The translations under genes and the position numbers were made by a program. From the NCBI GenBank assembly GCA_934692665.1, contig CAKUUG010000053.1:1-8693 (forward strand): DNA of 8,693 nt, in the 5' to 3' direction. This DNA is from an uncultured Candidatus Melainabacteria bacterium (GTDB taxonomy: Bacteria > Cyanobacteriota > Vampirovibrionia > Gastranaerophilales > Gastranaerophilaceae). The notes beneath the pieces were generated by a model. It searched no databases. It saw nothing but the letters and a program-made list of their open reading frames with translations, and was not told the DNA's origin. Of this stretch, positions 1 through 6,740 are shown in pieces. Every line of letters starts with the position of its first letter. The first letter of the stretch is position 1.

Positions 1-265
1 CTTTTAAAACTTCAACATTGACATTTTTCACATCGGGAAATGTAAAAATCTTAAATGAAGTAGAATTTGTATTTTTATCATAAACAGCACCCCATGACTT
101 ATGCTCTTTCCAAGTTCTCATAAATGGAACAGTTTGGAAATTCGGAAAATAATTATTGTTTGAAGAACCAGAAGGTGTATTTAAGAATGTGTCTTTCTTT
201 TGTACGTTTGCTTTTTTGTTTTGTATTTTTTTTAAATAATCAAATCCAGCTGCATCTATTCTCAT
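1..265 (-). CDS. N-terminal part of a protein with a possible GH13 / isoamylase-type N-terminal beta-domain (cut by window edge)
   Basis: This open frame of 88 codons runs off the window edge without a stop, so only the N-terminus is visible. The ATG at 263-265 lies 8 nt after the stop of the upstream gene. Its AGGAA ribosome site (271-275) overlaps that stop codon, so the two genes are probably translationally coupled. The first ~55 residues look low-complexity and polar (Lys, Asn, Ser). From about residue 57 the pattern 'SWGAVYDKNTNSTSFKIFTF' followed by 'PDVKNVNVEV' resembles the N-terminal beta-sandwich (CBM48/E-set) of alpha-glucan branching and debranching enzymes, where 'GA..d...t.F.vwaP.a..V.v' is typical. 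That match is by eye and only ~30 residues long, so the function is tentative. No signal peptide or membrane segment is seen. The open frame and start are secure; the family is not. Confidence 0.6.
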   Translation of the reverse strand, partial: MRIDAAGFDYLKKIQNKKANVQKKDTFLNTPSGSSNNNYFPNFQTVPFMRTWKEHKSWGAVYDKNTNSTSFKIFTFPDVKNVNVEVLK

Positions 266-270
266 TGTTT

Positions 271-275
271 TTCCT
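271..275 (-). promoter_or_regulatory. Ribosome binding site of the truncated gene, overlapping the upstream stop codon
   Basis: On the minus strand the sequence reads TAGGAAAAACAATG. AGGAA is placed 5 nt before the ATG and shares bases with the TAG stop of the preceding gene. This supports the chosen start and suggests coupled translation. Confidence 0.6.
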
Positions 276-1428
276 ATTTAAAATCTTTAAAAATGCTATT
301 TACGATTGTTTTTGAGGCTTTGTTTTTAGGTTTAGAATTTGTTTTATGATTTTGATTTTTTATTTGAAGAAGTTTTTCTAACGTTTCCTCAATTTCTGTA
401 TTATTAAAAACACAAAAATAATTTTTTGTGATAGTTTTGCCAAAATCATTCAATTCAATAGCATTTTTATTCACCAGACGAATTAAGTAATTGTTTGTAT
501 AATAATATTCACCTAAAAATGAGCAACAATCTGTAATTAATATATCAGAAAAATAAAATATGTCAAAATAATTGCCAAAGTCAAACACAGTACCTACTTT
601 TGCCCATTTTTGATAATAGTCATCTATTTGCTTTTTTGAATAAAAATTATTTTCAATTAGCGATTTTTTTAGTCTTGGGTGCGGTTTAAATATCCAATTT
701 ATTTTATCTTTTGTTTTTGTTGCAACAGATAAAATAAATTCTCCATTTTGATTAAATGTAGAAGTATTGAGTCTGGAATCAAAAGAATGATGAGGAGCAT
801 ATATAACAACAGGTTTTGAATTTTTGTTTTTTTCTTTTTTATCAAGATAATAGTCGAGTTTTGGATAACCGGTTACTATGCAGTTTTTTGTAAAATTTTT
901 GTTGTATTTTTTAAATCTCAAAAAATTTTCTTTACTATCCAGCAAATACCTATAAAGAAAATAATGAAAAGTCTTTGTATAATCTTCCTTAAAATCAAAC
1001 ATCTGCATACCATAACAAGAAAAATATGTTAAAGCATAAAAAGAAACCATATAAGGCTTGTATTTTCGAGGCAAACCCCACTGTTGTTCATAAAAAACAA
1101 TATCGGGTCTAAATTTTTTTAAAGAAATATAATTGTTATTTTTATATATAAATTCTGCATTTTTATCAATTTTTGAATAAAATTCAAAGTTTTTATGCAA
1201 AAAAGCTTCCTTTTCATTTTCGTTTAGTTTTAAATCTTTTGGATAACTAATCAAAATTTTTACATTGATTTTATTGTTCTTGCATAATTCTTCAAAAACA
1301 CTTTGGTATGCCCATTTTTGATTTTCGCTGACTAAAAATACAACATTTATTTTTTCTTTGGCTTTTAAGCGTTTTAGTACTTTTTGATAATTATGATTTA
1401 CTATTTTTTTTGCAATTTCAAATATCAT
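274..1428 (-). CDS. CDP-glycerol glycerophosphotransferase-like protein (GT-B fold, Glyphos_transf family)
   Basis: This 384-residue protein probably transfers glycerol phosphate or a related group onto a cell-surface polymer, acting in the cytoplasm or at the inner membrane face. The C-terminal half carries the pattern of the CDP-glycerol:poly(glycerophosphate) glycerophosphotransferase family. 'YAPHHSF' (210-216) stands at the usual nucleotide-binding strand, 'KPHPRL' (248-253) contains the conserved His-Pro, and 'FSDILITDCCSF' (293-304) matches the family's 'sDvlITDySS' motif, with Cys-Cys in place of Tyr-Ser. The N-terminal half (about 26-190) looks like the first Rossmann-like lobe; no transmembrane helix is evident. 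The tail after ~355 is Lys/Asn-rich and poorly structured. The ATG overlaps the stop of the epimerase gene by 4 bp (ATGA at 1425-1428), indicating one operon. No good ribosome site precedes it, so translation probably depends on coupling. It is very AT-rich. A related GT-B sugar transferase is possible; acceptor and donor cannot be read from sequence. Confidence 0.75.
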   Translation of the reverse strand: MIFEIAKKIVNHNYQKVLKRLKAKEKINVVFLVSENQKWAYQSVFEELCKNNKINVKILISYPKDLKLNENEKEAFLHKNFEFYSKIDKNAEFIYKNNNYISLKKFRPDIVFYEQQWGLPRKYKPYMVSFYALTYFSCYGMQMFDFKEDYTKTFHYFLYRYLLDSKENFLRFKKYNKNFTKNCIVTGYPKLDYYLDKKEKNKNSKPVVIYAPHHSFDSRLNTSTFNQNGEFILSVATKTKDKINWIFKPHPRLKKSLIENNFYSKKQIDDYYQKWAKVGTVFDFGNYFDIFYFSDILITDCCSFLGEYYYTNNYLIRLVNKNAIELNDFGKTITKNYFCVFNNTEIEETLEKLLQIKNQNHKTNSKPKNKASKTIVNSIFKDFK

Positions 1429-2363
1429 TTCAAAATATCCAAAGCACGAAGCATTTTTTTGTTATCAAAATCAAGATTCGAACCAATATGATGAAGCGAA
1501 TAATAAGTAGGGTCAAATATAGGATTGTTCAGTTTTAGAATATTGGATAAAACCATTGAAATAAAACCTATTATTTTTCCAATCCACATAGGCAAATACA
1601 GTTCTTTAAATGTTTTGTTTGGAAAGTATTTTTTTGCAATATCTCGATAATACTCATCAATCGTCGTTATTTTAGAATCGATTATATTTATTGCTTGTTT
1701 ATCAAATTCCCCGCTCAAACAAACAGCTAAAATTGTCTTTGAAACACAAGAAACAGAAGCTAAAGGCCAGCGGTTTTTACCTTTCCACTTGCCAAAATGA
1801 ACAATAAAAGGAGAGCTTTTCAAAAAGTCAACAACTCTTTTTTCCAAAGTCAAATCGTTTTCACCCCAAACTGCAGCAGGACGAATAATGACATAGTTAT
1901 TATTATATTCATTTTTGAGCCAAAGTTCGGATTTTATTTTGTATTCTGGATAGTAGTTTTTGGGAAAATTCAAATATGGCGTCGATTCATCTGCATTTTT
2001 AAAGTCTTTTATTCCATAAACATCTGTAGATGATATATATATAAATTTTTCTTTTGCAAATTTTGAAATTATTTTAACAGAATCAAAATTCAGTTTCTTG
2101 AATTTTTCCTTTCTTCCAATGTCTTTTGCAAGCCCCATCGCATGGATTATTATATCGAAGTCTGGAATATCCAGATTTTCATTAGATGCGTCAGCTTTTA
2201 TTAATTTTATATTTTTTAGCGAAGAAAGTTCATCAGATATATTTTTGTGTACCAAAACAGAAACATCAAAATCATCACGACAAGAAAAAGTTTTTGCTAT
2301 GTTTAAACCGATAAAACCATTAGCGCCAGTAATAAGCACTGTTTTTTTAAAACAATTTTTCAT
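1425..2363 (-). CDS. NAD(P)-dependent epimerase/dehydratase (extended SDR family)
   Basis: This 312-residue enzyme belongs to the extended short-chain dehydrogenase/reductase family, which oxidises, reduces or epimerises nucleotide sugars or similar substrates in the cytoplasm. The Rossmann dinucleotide site is 'TGANGFIG' (12-19, GxxGxxG). An Asp following a strand (D58, 'IKADAS') fits the adenine contact. 'YISSTDVYG' (109-117) supplies the catalytic Ser/Thr, and 'YPEYKIKSE' (138-146) supplies Tyr138 and Lys142 of the YxxxK pair. 'RPAAVWGEND' (161-170) is the usual substrate-domain motif. The C-terminal ~60 residues include a hydrophobic stretch (about 260-275), reminiscent of the 3-beta-HSD-like branch, which may touch the membrane. 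It is the first gene of the operon with the glycerophosphotransferase-like gene, so a role in surface polysaccharide synthesis is likely. The start is preceded by a strong -10 box and no Shine-Dalgarno, suggesting a near-leaderless mRNA. The exact substrate is unknown. Confidence 0.85.
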   Translation of the reverse strand: MKNCFKKTVLITGANGFIGLNIAKTFSCRDDFDVSVLVHKNISDELSSLKNIKLIKADASNENLDIPDFDIIIHAMGLAKDIGRKEKFKKLNFDSVKIISKFAKEKFIYISSTDVYGIKDFKNADESTPYLNFPKNYYPEYKIKSELWLKNEYNNNYVIIRPAAVWGENDLTLEKRVVDFLKSSPFIVHFGKWKGKNRWPLASVSCVSKTILAVCLSGEFDKQAINIIDSKITTIDEYYRDIAKKYFPNKTFKELYLPMWIGKIIGFISMVLSNILKLNNPIFDPTYYSLHHIGSNLDFDNKKMLRALDILK

Positions 2364-2372
2364 AATAGAATA

Positions 2373-2381
2373 ATTATACCA
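2373..2381 (-). promoter_or_regulatory. Extended -10 promoter of the epimerase operon
   Basis: On the minus strand 2381-2373 reads TGGTATAAT, a perfect TATAAT with the TGn extension. No good -35 box is present at the usual distance; that position falls in the T-tract of the preceding terminator. The expected transcription start is near 2366, only a few bases before the ATG at 2363. Confidence 0.65.
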
Positions 2382-2396
2382 AATCTTAAAACATTA

Positions 2397-2428
2397 AAAA
2401 AGAGCCTCAAGTATTCAAGGCTCTTTTT
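2397..2428 (-). terminator. Intrinsic terminator after the 950-residue envelope protein gene
   Basis: An inverted repeat pairs AGAGCCT (2401-2407) with AGGCTCT (2418-2424) around a 10-nt loop, extended by A4/T4 flanks (2397-2400 and 2425-2428). Read on the minus strand, the GC-containing stem is followed directly by a T-run, 18 bp past the stop codon at 2446-2448. A T-run lies on both sides, so it could also stop plus-strand transcripts, but no plus-strand gene is seen. Confidence 0.85.
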
Positions 2429-2445
2429 ATTATTTTGTACATTTA

Positions 2446-5298
2446 TTACCACATGATAATTACAGCACCGGTACCGGATGAATATTTTTTGTCATCAGGT
2501 AAAATGTATTTTATTTTTGCATTTCCTGTACATTTATCTTTCGCTGCAGCATTGTAGCCGTCTTTTTCTAAGAAGAATTTCTTGTTTCCATTAGTCCAAT
2601 AGTCATTAGATACAAGGTATCTTTCTTTACATACAAAATCGCTATATGATTTTGTGCCATAACCGAATGCACCACCACCGGGGTTTGATGCCAATAAAGT
2701 AGTACTCATCTTAACTTTGTTTGTAAAACTGTTTTCGCTAGGATGAGTAGCTTCAACTGTTTGTGTATCTTTTGCATCAAATTTTGCAGGATTGTAGTAG
2801 CAAGGTAATTTTTCATCTACATTTTGCAAATCACTAATATGACACAACAAATAGCTATCGGTTTTTTGGCTACCTATACCACCTGTGCCGCCTTTTGCAT
2901 ATATTGTATATCTGCCGCCTTTGATAACGGTATTTTCACCAATTGCACCGCCTTTGCCTGATTTGTAGTCAGTTTTTTGAGCTTGTTTACCTGGGATAAC
3001 AGATAGCTCTTCGCCTTCAGACAAAGTTAAAGTAGTGTGAACTTCTTCACCCATTTTGCCTGCTGTTCCAAACATCAAGTGTTTAACAACATAAGGCATA
3101 TACCAAGTGTACAAGTGGTTATACGTTCCAGGGGTATTTTCGATTTTATCAGAGCTATAGTCAAATTTGCCATAAAATGCTCTTTCGCCATTTTTTCCGT
3201 CTTGACCATTATATGGTTTACCACATTTTTCGCAGCTACCATCATTAACCAAGTGAGCAGTGTATCCGCCACCGCCACCGGAAATATTATAGCCGCCACA
3301 TGTCAAGTTTTTGCAATTTTCATTGCAACCCAATTGGAAACTTGCACTTCTGCCTGTTGCACCATTGCAACCATGATCAGTTATATCAGTACTTTTCATT
3401 TGCATACAGAAGTAACAATATTTTCCTTGGGTACTATTGCATACCAGCTGGTTGCCTTTTTTAACATAACCGCAACCTTTGCCATCGGAACCATCGCAAG
3501 AATTTGACGACCAGAATGTATTTCGACCACCGGAAAAATGCAAATAGTCTTCTCTTTCTAATTTACATTTTTGATTACCTTTTCCGGTTACCAATTTTGC
3601 ACCTGATTTATGAAGCGAGTTATCTTCGCTATAAGCTCTGAATTTTGTAGGGTAAATGTTTGTTCTGGTACATAAACCATTACCATCAACGCAAACAACA
3701 TTTACACCAATCGTAGCACAAGCACCATCACCTGCAGTACCACCTTTTGCACTTTGTTTGTATTCTTCAACCAAATACAAATCACCTGCATTTTCGCATC
3801 TTTGTTCAACATATACACCATTAATTACTCGTCCTTTTACAACATAAGTTGGAGTAATAGTTGTAATGGTTCTACCGGTACCGCAGCGGATTTTAACATC
3901 TCTTCCCCAAGATTTTTTGCTTAGGGTGCAATCAAGATTGCCATAGTCAGCTTTTTTATATTTGTCAAACTCAGCGTCGCACTTACTTATTAATTCAGGG
4001 TTATTTCTATCATCATAGTTAGCTTGACACCCAGAAATTACAGTACCTGTTCTTCCGCCTTTTGCTTTGCATTCTTCAGCTGCAGCTTGGTATCCGCCTG
4101 CCCAATCAAAATCTATTACAGCAGTTGGAGTAGCGTTATTTATTGTGTATGGAAAAGATTTAATATCTTTGCATTTATAGGCAATCTTATCTATTGTAGT
4201 AGTGGTATTTGCTTTTACGGTTCTTTCTAAACTGTCACCTCCTGTACCACCTTCAGAACATCCTGTAGCCCATGCTTTAAGATTTTTTCTACCAGATCTA
4301 TCAGCAATGTCTTTTAAGACATGGTCTGTAGTGATTCTTTTGTATGAAGAACCGCTGTAGAAATTTGGATTGTTTTTGCAATCAGGGTCAAGCTTGCTTA
4401 TACAAAAATATCTTGCTTTATATTTGTCTTGGTTTACCAATTTTACCCACTCAGGCATTAGAGTGATTACAGATGGTTGACCGATTTTCGTAGCTCCGAG
4501 TGATTTTGTATAGTAGTAGTAGAATTTGTTATCTTCAAATTTGTTTGCTTTAAAAATATCAAGAAACGGATTTTGATATTGAATATTCTTTTGTTCAACA
4601 CTTTGTCGACCCAAAGTTCCTGTGACATGGTATGTAGTACTATCAGTAGACGTTGTAGGATATGTAGAAATTTTAGATGCTGCAACATCAATAACATTAC
4701 TACGAGCAGGCAAACCGGAAGCACTTGTTCCTTCATTATCATCAATAAAAGTACCGCCAACTATATCATATCCGGCACCTGCTGAAATTGTACTTGCAGT
4801 AGCATAACCAACAGTATTACCTGAAACACTGCTTTGGTCTTTTCCAAGAACGCTTCTTGCATAATCAAAACTTATTGAAGACGGATTTTGTGCAACAGCA
4901 GAACCGGCTGCACCTCCACCACCTATTGCAAATAATTCAAATTTTGTGATTCCTTTTGGAGGAGTGAATTTACATTCACCTCCAGGCAAAGTAGAACATC
5001 TAACAGGTGTGTCGCAATTTGTAGATGTTTTACAATATCTTTGCCAAGGTTCAAGATCCTCTGGTTTATAATTATGGTTGTCTGATGGGTCACCATTGCT
5101 GTTTTTGGGGGCATTGTATGCTTCATACCAACCTTTTGGATTTTTTACTATAGAAGAAGTTGAAAGATTGGGGAGTTTTCTTGTTAATACAGGGGTAAGA
5201 CCCGCAATTGCAATACCTGCGACAACAAGCCCCACAATAGCATAAGCTATTGAAAAAGCAGGTTTAAATTTCATTGTTGTTCTTTTTGCCTTGTTCAT
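2446..5298 (-). CDS. Large pilin-like, glycine- and cysteine-rich envelope protein (putative adhesin)
   Basis: This 950-residue protein is probably exported and exposed on the cell surface. A basic leader (residues 1-14, with K3, K5, R6, K10, K12) precedes a ~24-residue hydrophobic helix (15-38), as in type IV prepilins: 'KPAFSIAYAIVGLVV', with cleavage expected after A14. The mature position 5 is Tyr (Y19) instead of the usual Glu. Residues 112-135 ('FTPPKGITKFELFAIGGGGA') and 741-810 ('GKGGAIGENTVIKGG', 'AKGGTGGIGS'), together with the end 'GTGAVIIMW', resemble a glycine-rich domain found in phage tail adhesins. Between them lies a long insertion holding 25 of the 33 cysteines (299-692), including CxxC pairs at 628/631 and 689/692. 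No catalytic motif is recognised. The start is fixed by AAGGAAG 5 nt upstream. The gene has its own promoter and terminator and looks richer in G+C than the polysaccharide genes beside it. Export and disulfides are inference; the family is unverified. Confidence 0.8.
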   Translation of the reverse strand: MNKAKRTTMKFKPAFSIAYAIVGLVVAGIAIAGLTPVLTRKLPNLSTSSIVKNPKGWYEAYNAPKNSNGDPSDNHNYKPEDLEPWQRYCKTSTNCDTPVRCSTLPGGECKFTPPKGITKFELFAIGGGGAAGSAVAQNPSSISFDYARSVLGKDQSSVSGNTVGYATASTISAGAGYDIVGGTFIDDNEGTSASGLPARSNVIDVAASKISTYPTTSTDSTTYHVTGTLGRQSVEQKNIQYQNPFLDIFKANKFEDNKFYYYYTKSLGATKIGQPSVITLMPEWVKLVNQDKYKARYFCISKLDPDCKNNPNFYSGSSYKRITTDHVLKDIADRSGRKNLKAWATGCSEGGTGGDSLERTVKANTTTTIDKIAYKCKDIKSFPYTINNATPTAVIDFDWAGGYQAAAEECKAKGGRTGTVISGCQANYDDRNNPELISKCDAEFDKYKKADYGNLDCTLSKKSWGRDVKIRCGTGRTITTITPTYVVKGRVINGVYVEQRCENAGDLYLVEEYKQSAKGGTAGDGACATIGVNVVCVDGNGLCTRTNIYPTKFRAYSEDNSLHKSGAKLVTGKGNQKCKLEREDYLHFSGGRNTFWSSNSCDGSDGKGCGYVKKGNQLVCNSTQGKYCYFCMQMKSTDITDHGCNGATGRSASFQLGCNENCKNLTCGGYNISGGGGGYTAHLVNDGSCEKCGKPYNGQDGKNGERAFYGKFDYSSDKIENTPGTYNHLYTWYMPYVVKHLMFGTAGKMGEEVHTTLTLSEGEELSVIPGKQAQKTDYKSGKGGAIGENTVIKGGRYTIYAKGGTGGIGSQKTDSYLLCHISDLQNVDEKLPCYYNPAKFDAKDTQTVEATHPSENSFTNKVKMSTTLLASNPGGGAFGYGTKSYSDFVCKERYLVSNDYWTNGNKKFFLEKDGYNAAAKDKCTGNAKIKYILPDDKKYSSGTGAVIIMW

Positions 5299-5303
5299 AA
5301 ATA

Positions 5304-5310
5304 CTTCCTT
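5304..5310 (-). promoter_or_regulatory. Strong ribosome binding site of the 950-residue gene
   Basis: The minus strand reads AAGGAAG, then TATTT, then ATG, so an excellent Shine-Dalgarno lies 5 nt before the start. It decides for the ATG at 5298 over the internal Met9. Confidence 0.85.
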
Positions 5311-5322
5311 ACATGCAAATAA

Positions 5323-5360
5323 CTAACTCAAAAGATGTATTGTTACGTATTTCAAGTTAG
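5323..5360 (-). promoter_or_regulatory. Hairpin in the 5' leader of the 950-residue gene
   Basis: CTAACTTGAA (minus strand of 5351-5360) can pair with TTTGAGTTAG (minus strand of 5323-5332), a 10-bp stem with two G-U pairs and an 18-nt loop. It ends about 12 nt before the ribosome site within a ~110-nt leader. It could stabilise the mRNA or modulate translation. It has no T-run, so it is not a terminator. It matches no riboswitch class I can recognise. Confidence 0.4.
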
Positions 5361-5418
5361 CTATTTAATTAATGCTTTATTCAAATTTATATATTCTTTT
5401 ATAAATTTTCATAATGGT

Positions 5419-5447
5419 AATATACCACGTTTTGATATATGTGTAAA
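5419..5447 (-). promoter_or_regulatory. Sigma-70-type promoter of the 950-residue gene
   Basis: On the minus strand the -35 box TTTACA (5442-5447) and the -10 box TATATT (5419-5424) are separated by exactly 17 bp, and the -10 is preceded by TGG (extended -10). Each box matches the consensus at five of six positions. The start would be near 5412, giving a leader of ~110 nt. The -35 box begins only 6 bp after the stop codon of the upstream synthase gene, and no intrinsic terminator separates them, so read-through from the upstream operon is also possible. Confidence 0.7.
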
Positions 5448-5453
5448 ACTTTG

Positions 5454-6740
5454 TTAAGAAATAACACCGTAATCTTTACCTAATTTTTCGATTATTGAAA
5501 CTGCCTTGTCGATTTGTTCATAAGTCAAATCTTTCATCGTGCAGAGTCTTAATCTGCATTCTTTTCTTCTTACTGCAGGATATGTAACGATATTCACATA
5601 AACACCTTGTTGTCTGAGCTTTTCATACATATCAAACAATATTGGTTCATTATTAATCATTACAGGAACAACAGCAGACTGAGTATGTCCTGTGTCAAAA
5701 CCTGCATCATTAAGTTTTTGTTTTAAATATTCTGTTTTTTCAAGAAGTTCTTTTCTGCCTGCCTTATCTTCTTGCATTAATTTAAATACTTCGTTCAAGC
5801 CGCCTGCAACAGAAGCAGGAAGTGCTGTTGAGAAGAAATAGCTTCTTGCATAAAGCCTTAAATACTGAACTATATTTTTAGAAGCAGCACAATAACCACC
5901 TAAACCACCAGGGCCTTTTGACAACATACCAACATGTAAATCAATTTTATCCATAACGCCAAAGTGTTCCGCAGAACCTCTTCCTGTAGGCCCAACAATA
6001 CCAACACCGTGAGCGTCATCTACCATAATTGCACAATTGTATTTTTGTGCAAGTTCCACAATTTTATCTAATGGAGCAATATCTCCATCCATAGAAAACA
6101 CACCATCAGTAATAATCAATCTGCCTGTTTTTTCTTCCGGAATTCTAGATAAAATTCTCTCCAAATATTTCATATCCCTATGCGGGAATATCTTTATTTC
6201 TGCACCTTTTGTCATTGCAAGGCCACAACCGTCAAATATAGAAGCATGGTTTGCAGCATCATTAATTATGACGTCATTTTTGCCACACAAAGCAGAAACA
6301 ATACCTACATTTGCACCATAACCACTTGGAAAAACGATACAATCTTCAGTGCCGTAAAAATCAGCGATTCTTTTTTCAAGTTCTTTGTGGATTTCTGTAA
6401 TTCCTGCGTAATTCGATACAGCTCCCATTCCATAGCCGAATTTTTCCAGTGCTTCAGAAGCTGCTTTCATAACAGCAGGATGAGTAGACAAATTCAAATA
6501 TGAATTTGAACCGAGCATAATTACAGGATGAACTGTACCGTCTTTTTCTTTTATGTTTGAGTCAGGTTGAACTTTGTTCATAGTGACCATGCCTAAAGCC
6601 TCAGAGCCTGTTTTTACACCACTAGACAACACGTCATCTAAACGTTTTGTTTTATCAAGAATACTTTCACCTTCTTGCGTATCAATAAAATTTTCAAATT
6701 TTAAATCTGTAAAATCTTGTTCACTTAATTGAATAGGCAT
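5454..6740 (-). CDS. PLP-dependent alpha-oxoamine synthase (8-amino-7-oxononanoate synthase / serine palmitoyltransferase family)
   Basis: This 428-residue cytosolic enzyme belongs to the family that condenses an amino acid with an acyl-thioester with loss of CO2 (AONS, SPT, KBL, ALAS). The fold-type I signature is complete in outline: 'NHAS' (164-167, the His stacks on PLP), 'TDGVFSMDGD' (211-220), 'VDDAHGVGIVG' (240-250, with the Asp binding the pyridine nitrogen), 'LSKGPGGLGGY' (273-283) with the Schiff-base lysine K275, and 'RLRLC' (396-400) near the C-terminus. Two family-typical residues differ: the Thr three before the lysine is Met272, and the His of the C-terminal 'A.HT' motif is Leu405. 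It is longer than E. coli BioF by an N-terminal extension of ~45 residues, similar in size to bacterial SPTs. The start abuts the marR stop, with AAGGAG inside the marR end. No other biotin or sphingolipid gene is nearby, so the substrate is open. Confidence 0.85.
   Translation of the reverse strand: MPIQLSEQDFTDLKFENFIDTQEGESILDKTKRLDDVLSSGVKTGSEALGMVTMNKVQPDSNIKEKDGTVHPVIMLGSNSYLNLSTHPAVMKAASEALEKFGYGMGAVSNYAGITEIHKELEKRIADFYGTEDCIVFPSGYGANVGIVSALCGKNDVIINDAANHASIFDGCGLAMTKGAEIKIFPHRDMKYLERILSRIPEEKTGRLIITDGVFSMDGDIAPLDKIVELAQKYNCAIMVDDAHGVGIVGPTGRGSAEHFGVMDKIDLHVGMLSKGPGGLGGYCAASKNIVQYLRLYARSYFFSTALPASVAGGLNEVFKLMQEDKAGRKELLEKTEYLKQKLNDAGFDTGHTQSAVVPVMINNEPILFDMYEKLRQQGVYVNIVTYPAVRRKECRLRLCTMKDLTYEQIDKAVSIIEKLGKDYGVIS

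Noticed and set aside
3037..3507. Plus-strand open frame of 156 codons opposite the Cys-rich region
   Set aside because: It lies wholly inside the minus-strand 950-residue gene, has no ribosome site or family motif, and its composition mirrors the Gly/Cys-rich codons of the opposite strand.
4467..4760. Minus-strand open frame of 97 codons in another frame of the large gene
   Set aside because: The 950-residue frame is open throughout, so this is an out-of-frame shadow; no frameshift needs to be invoked.
2446..5298. Collagen-like protein
   Set aside because: Glycines are clustered (GGGG, GGTGG) and there is no regular Gly-X-Y repeat.
5454..6740. Naming the synthase bioF
   Set aside because: The N-terminal extension, altered active-site motifs, MarR partner and lack of neighbouring biotin genes leave the substrate undecided.
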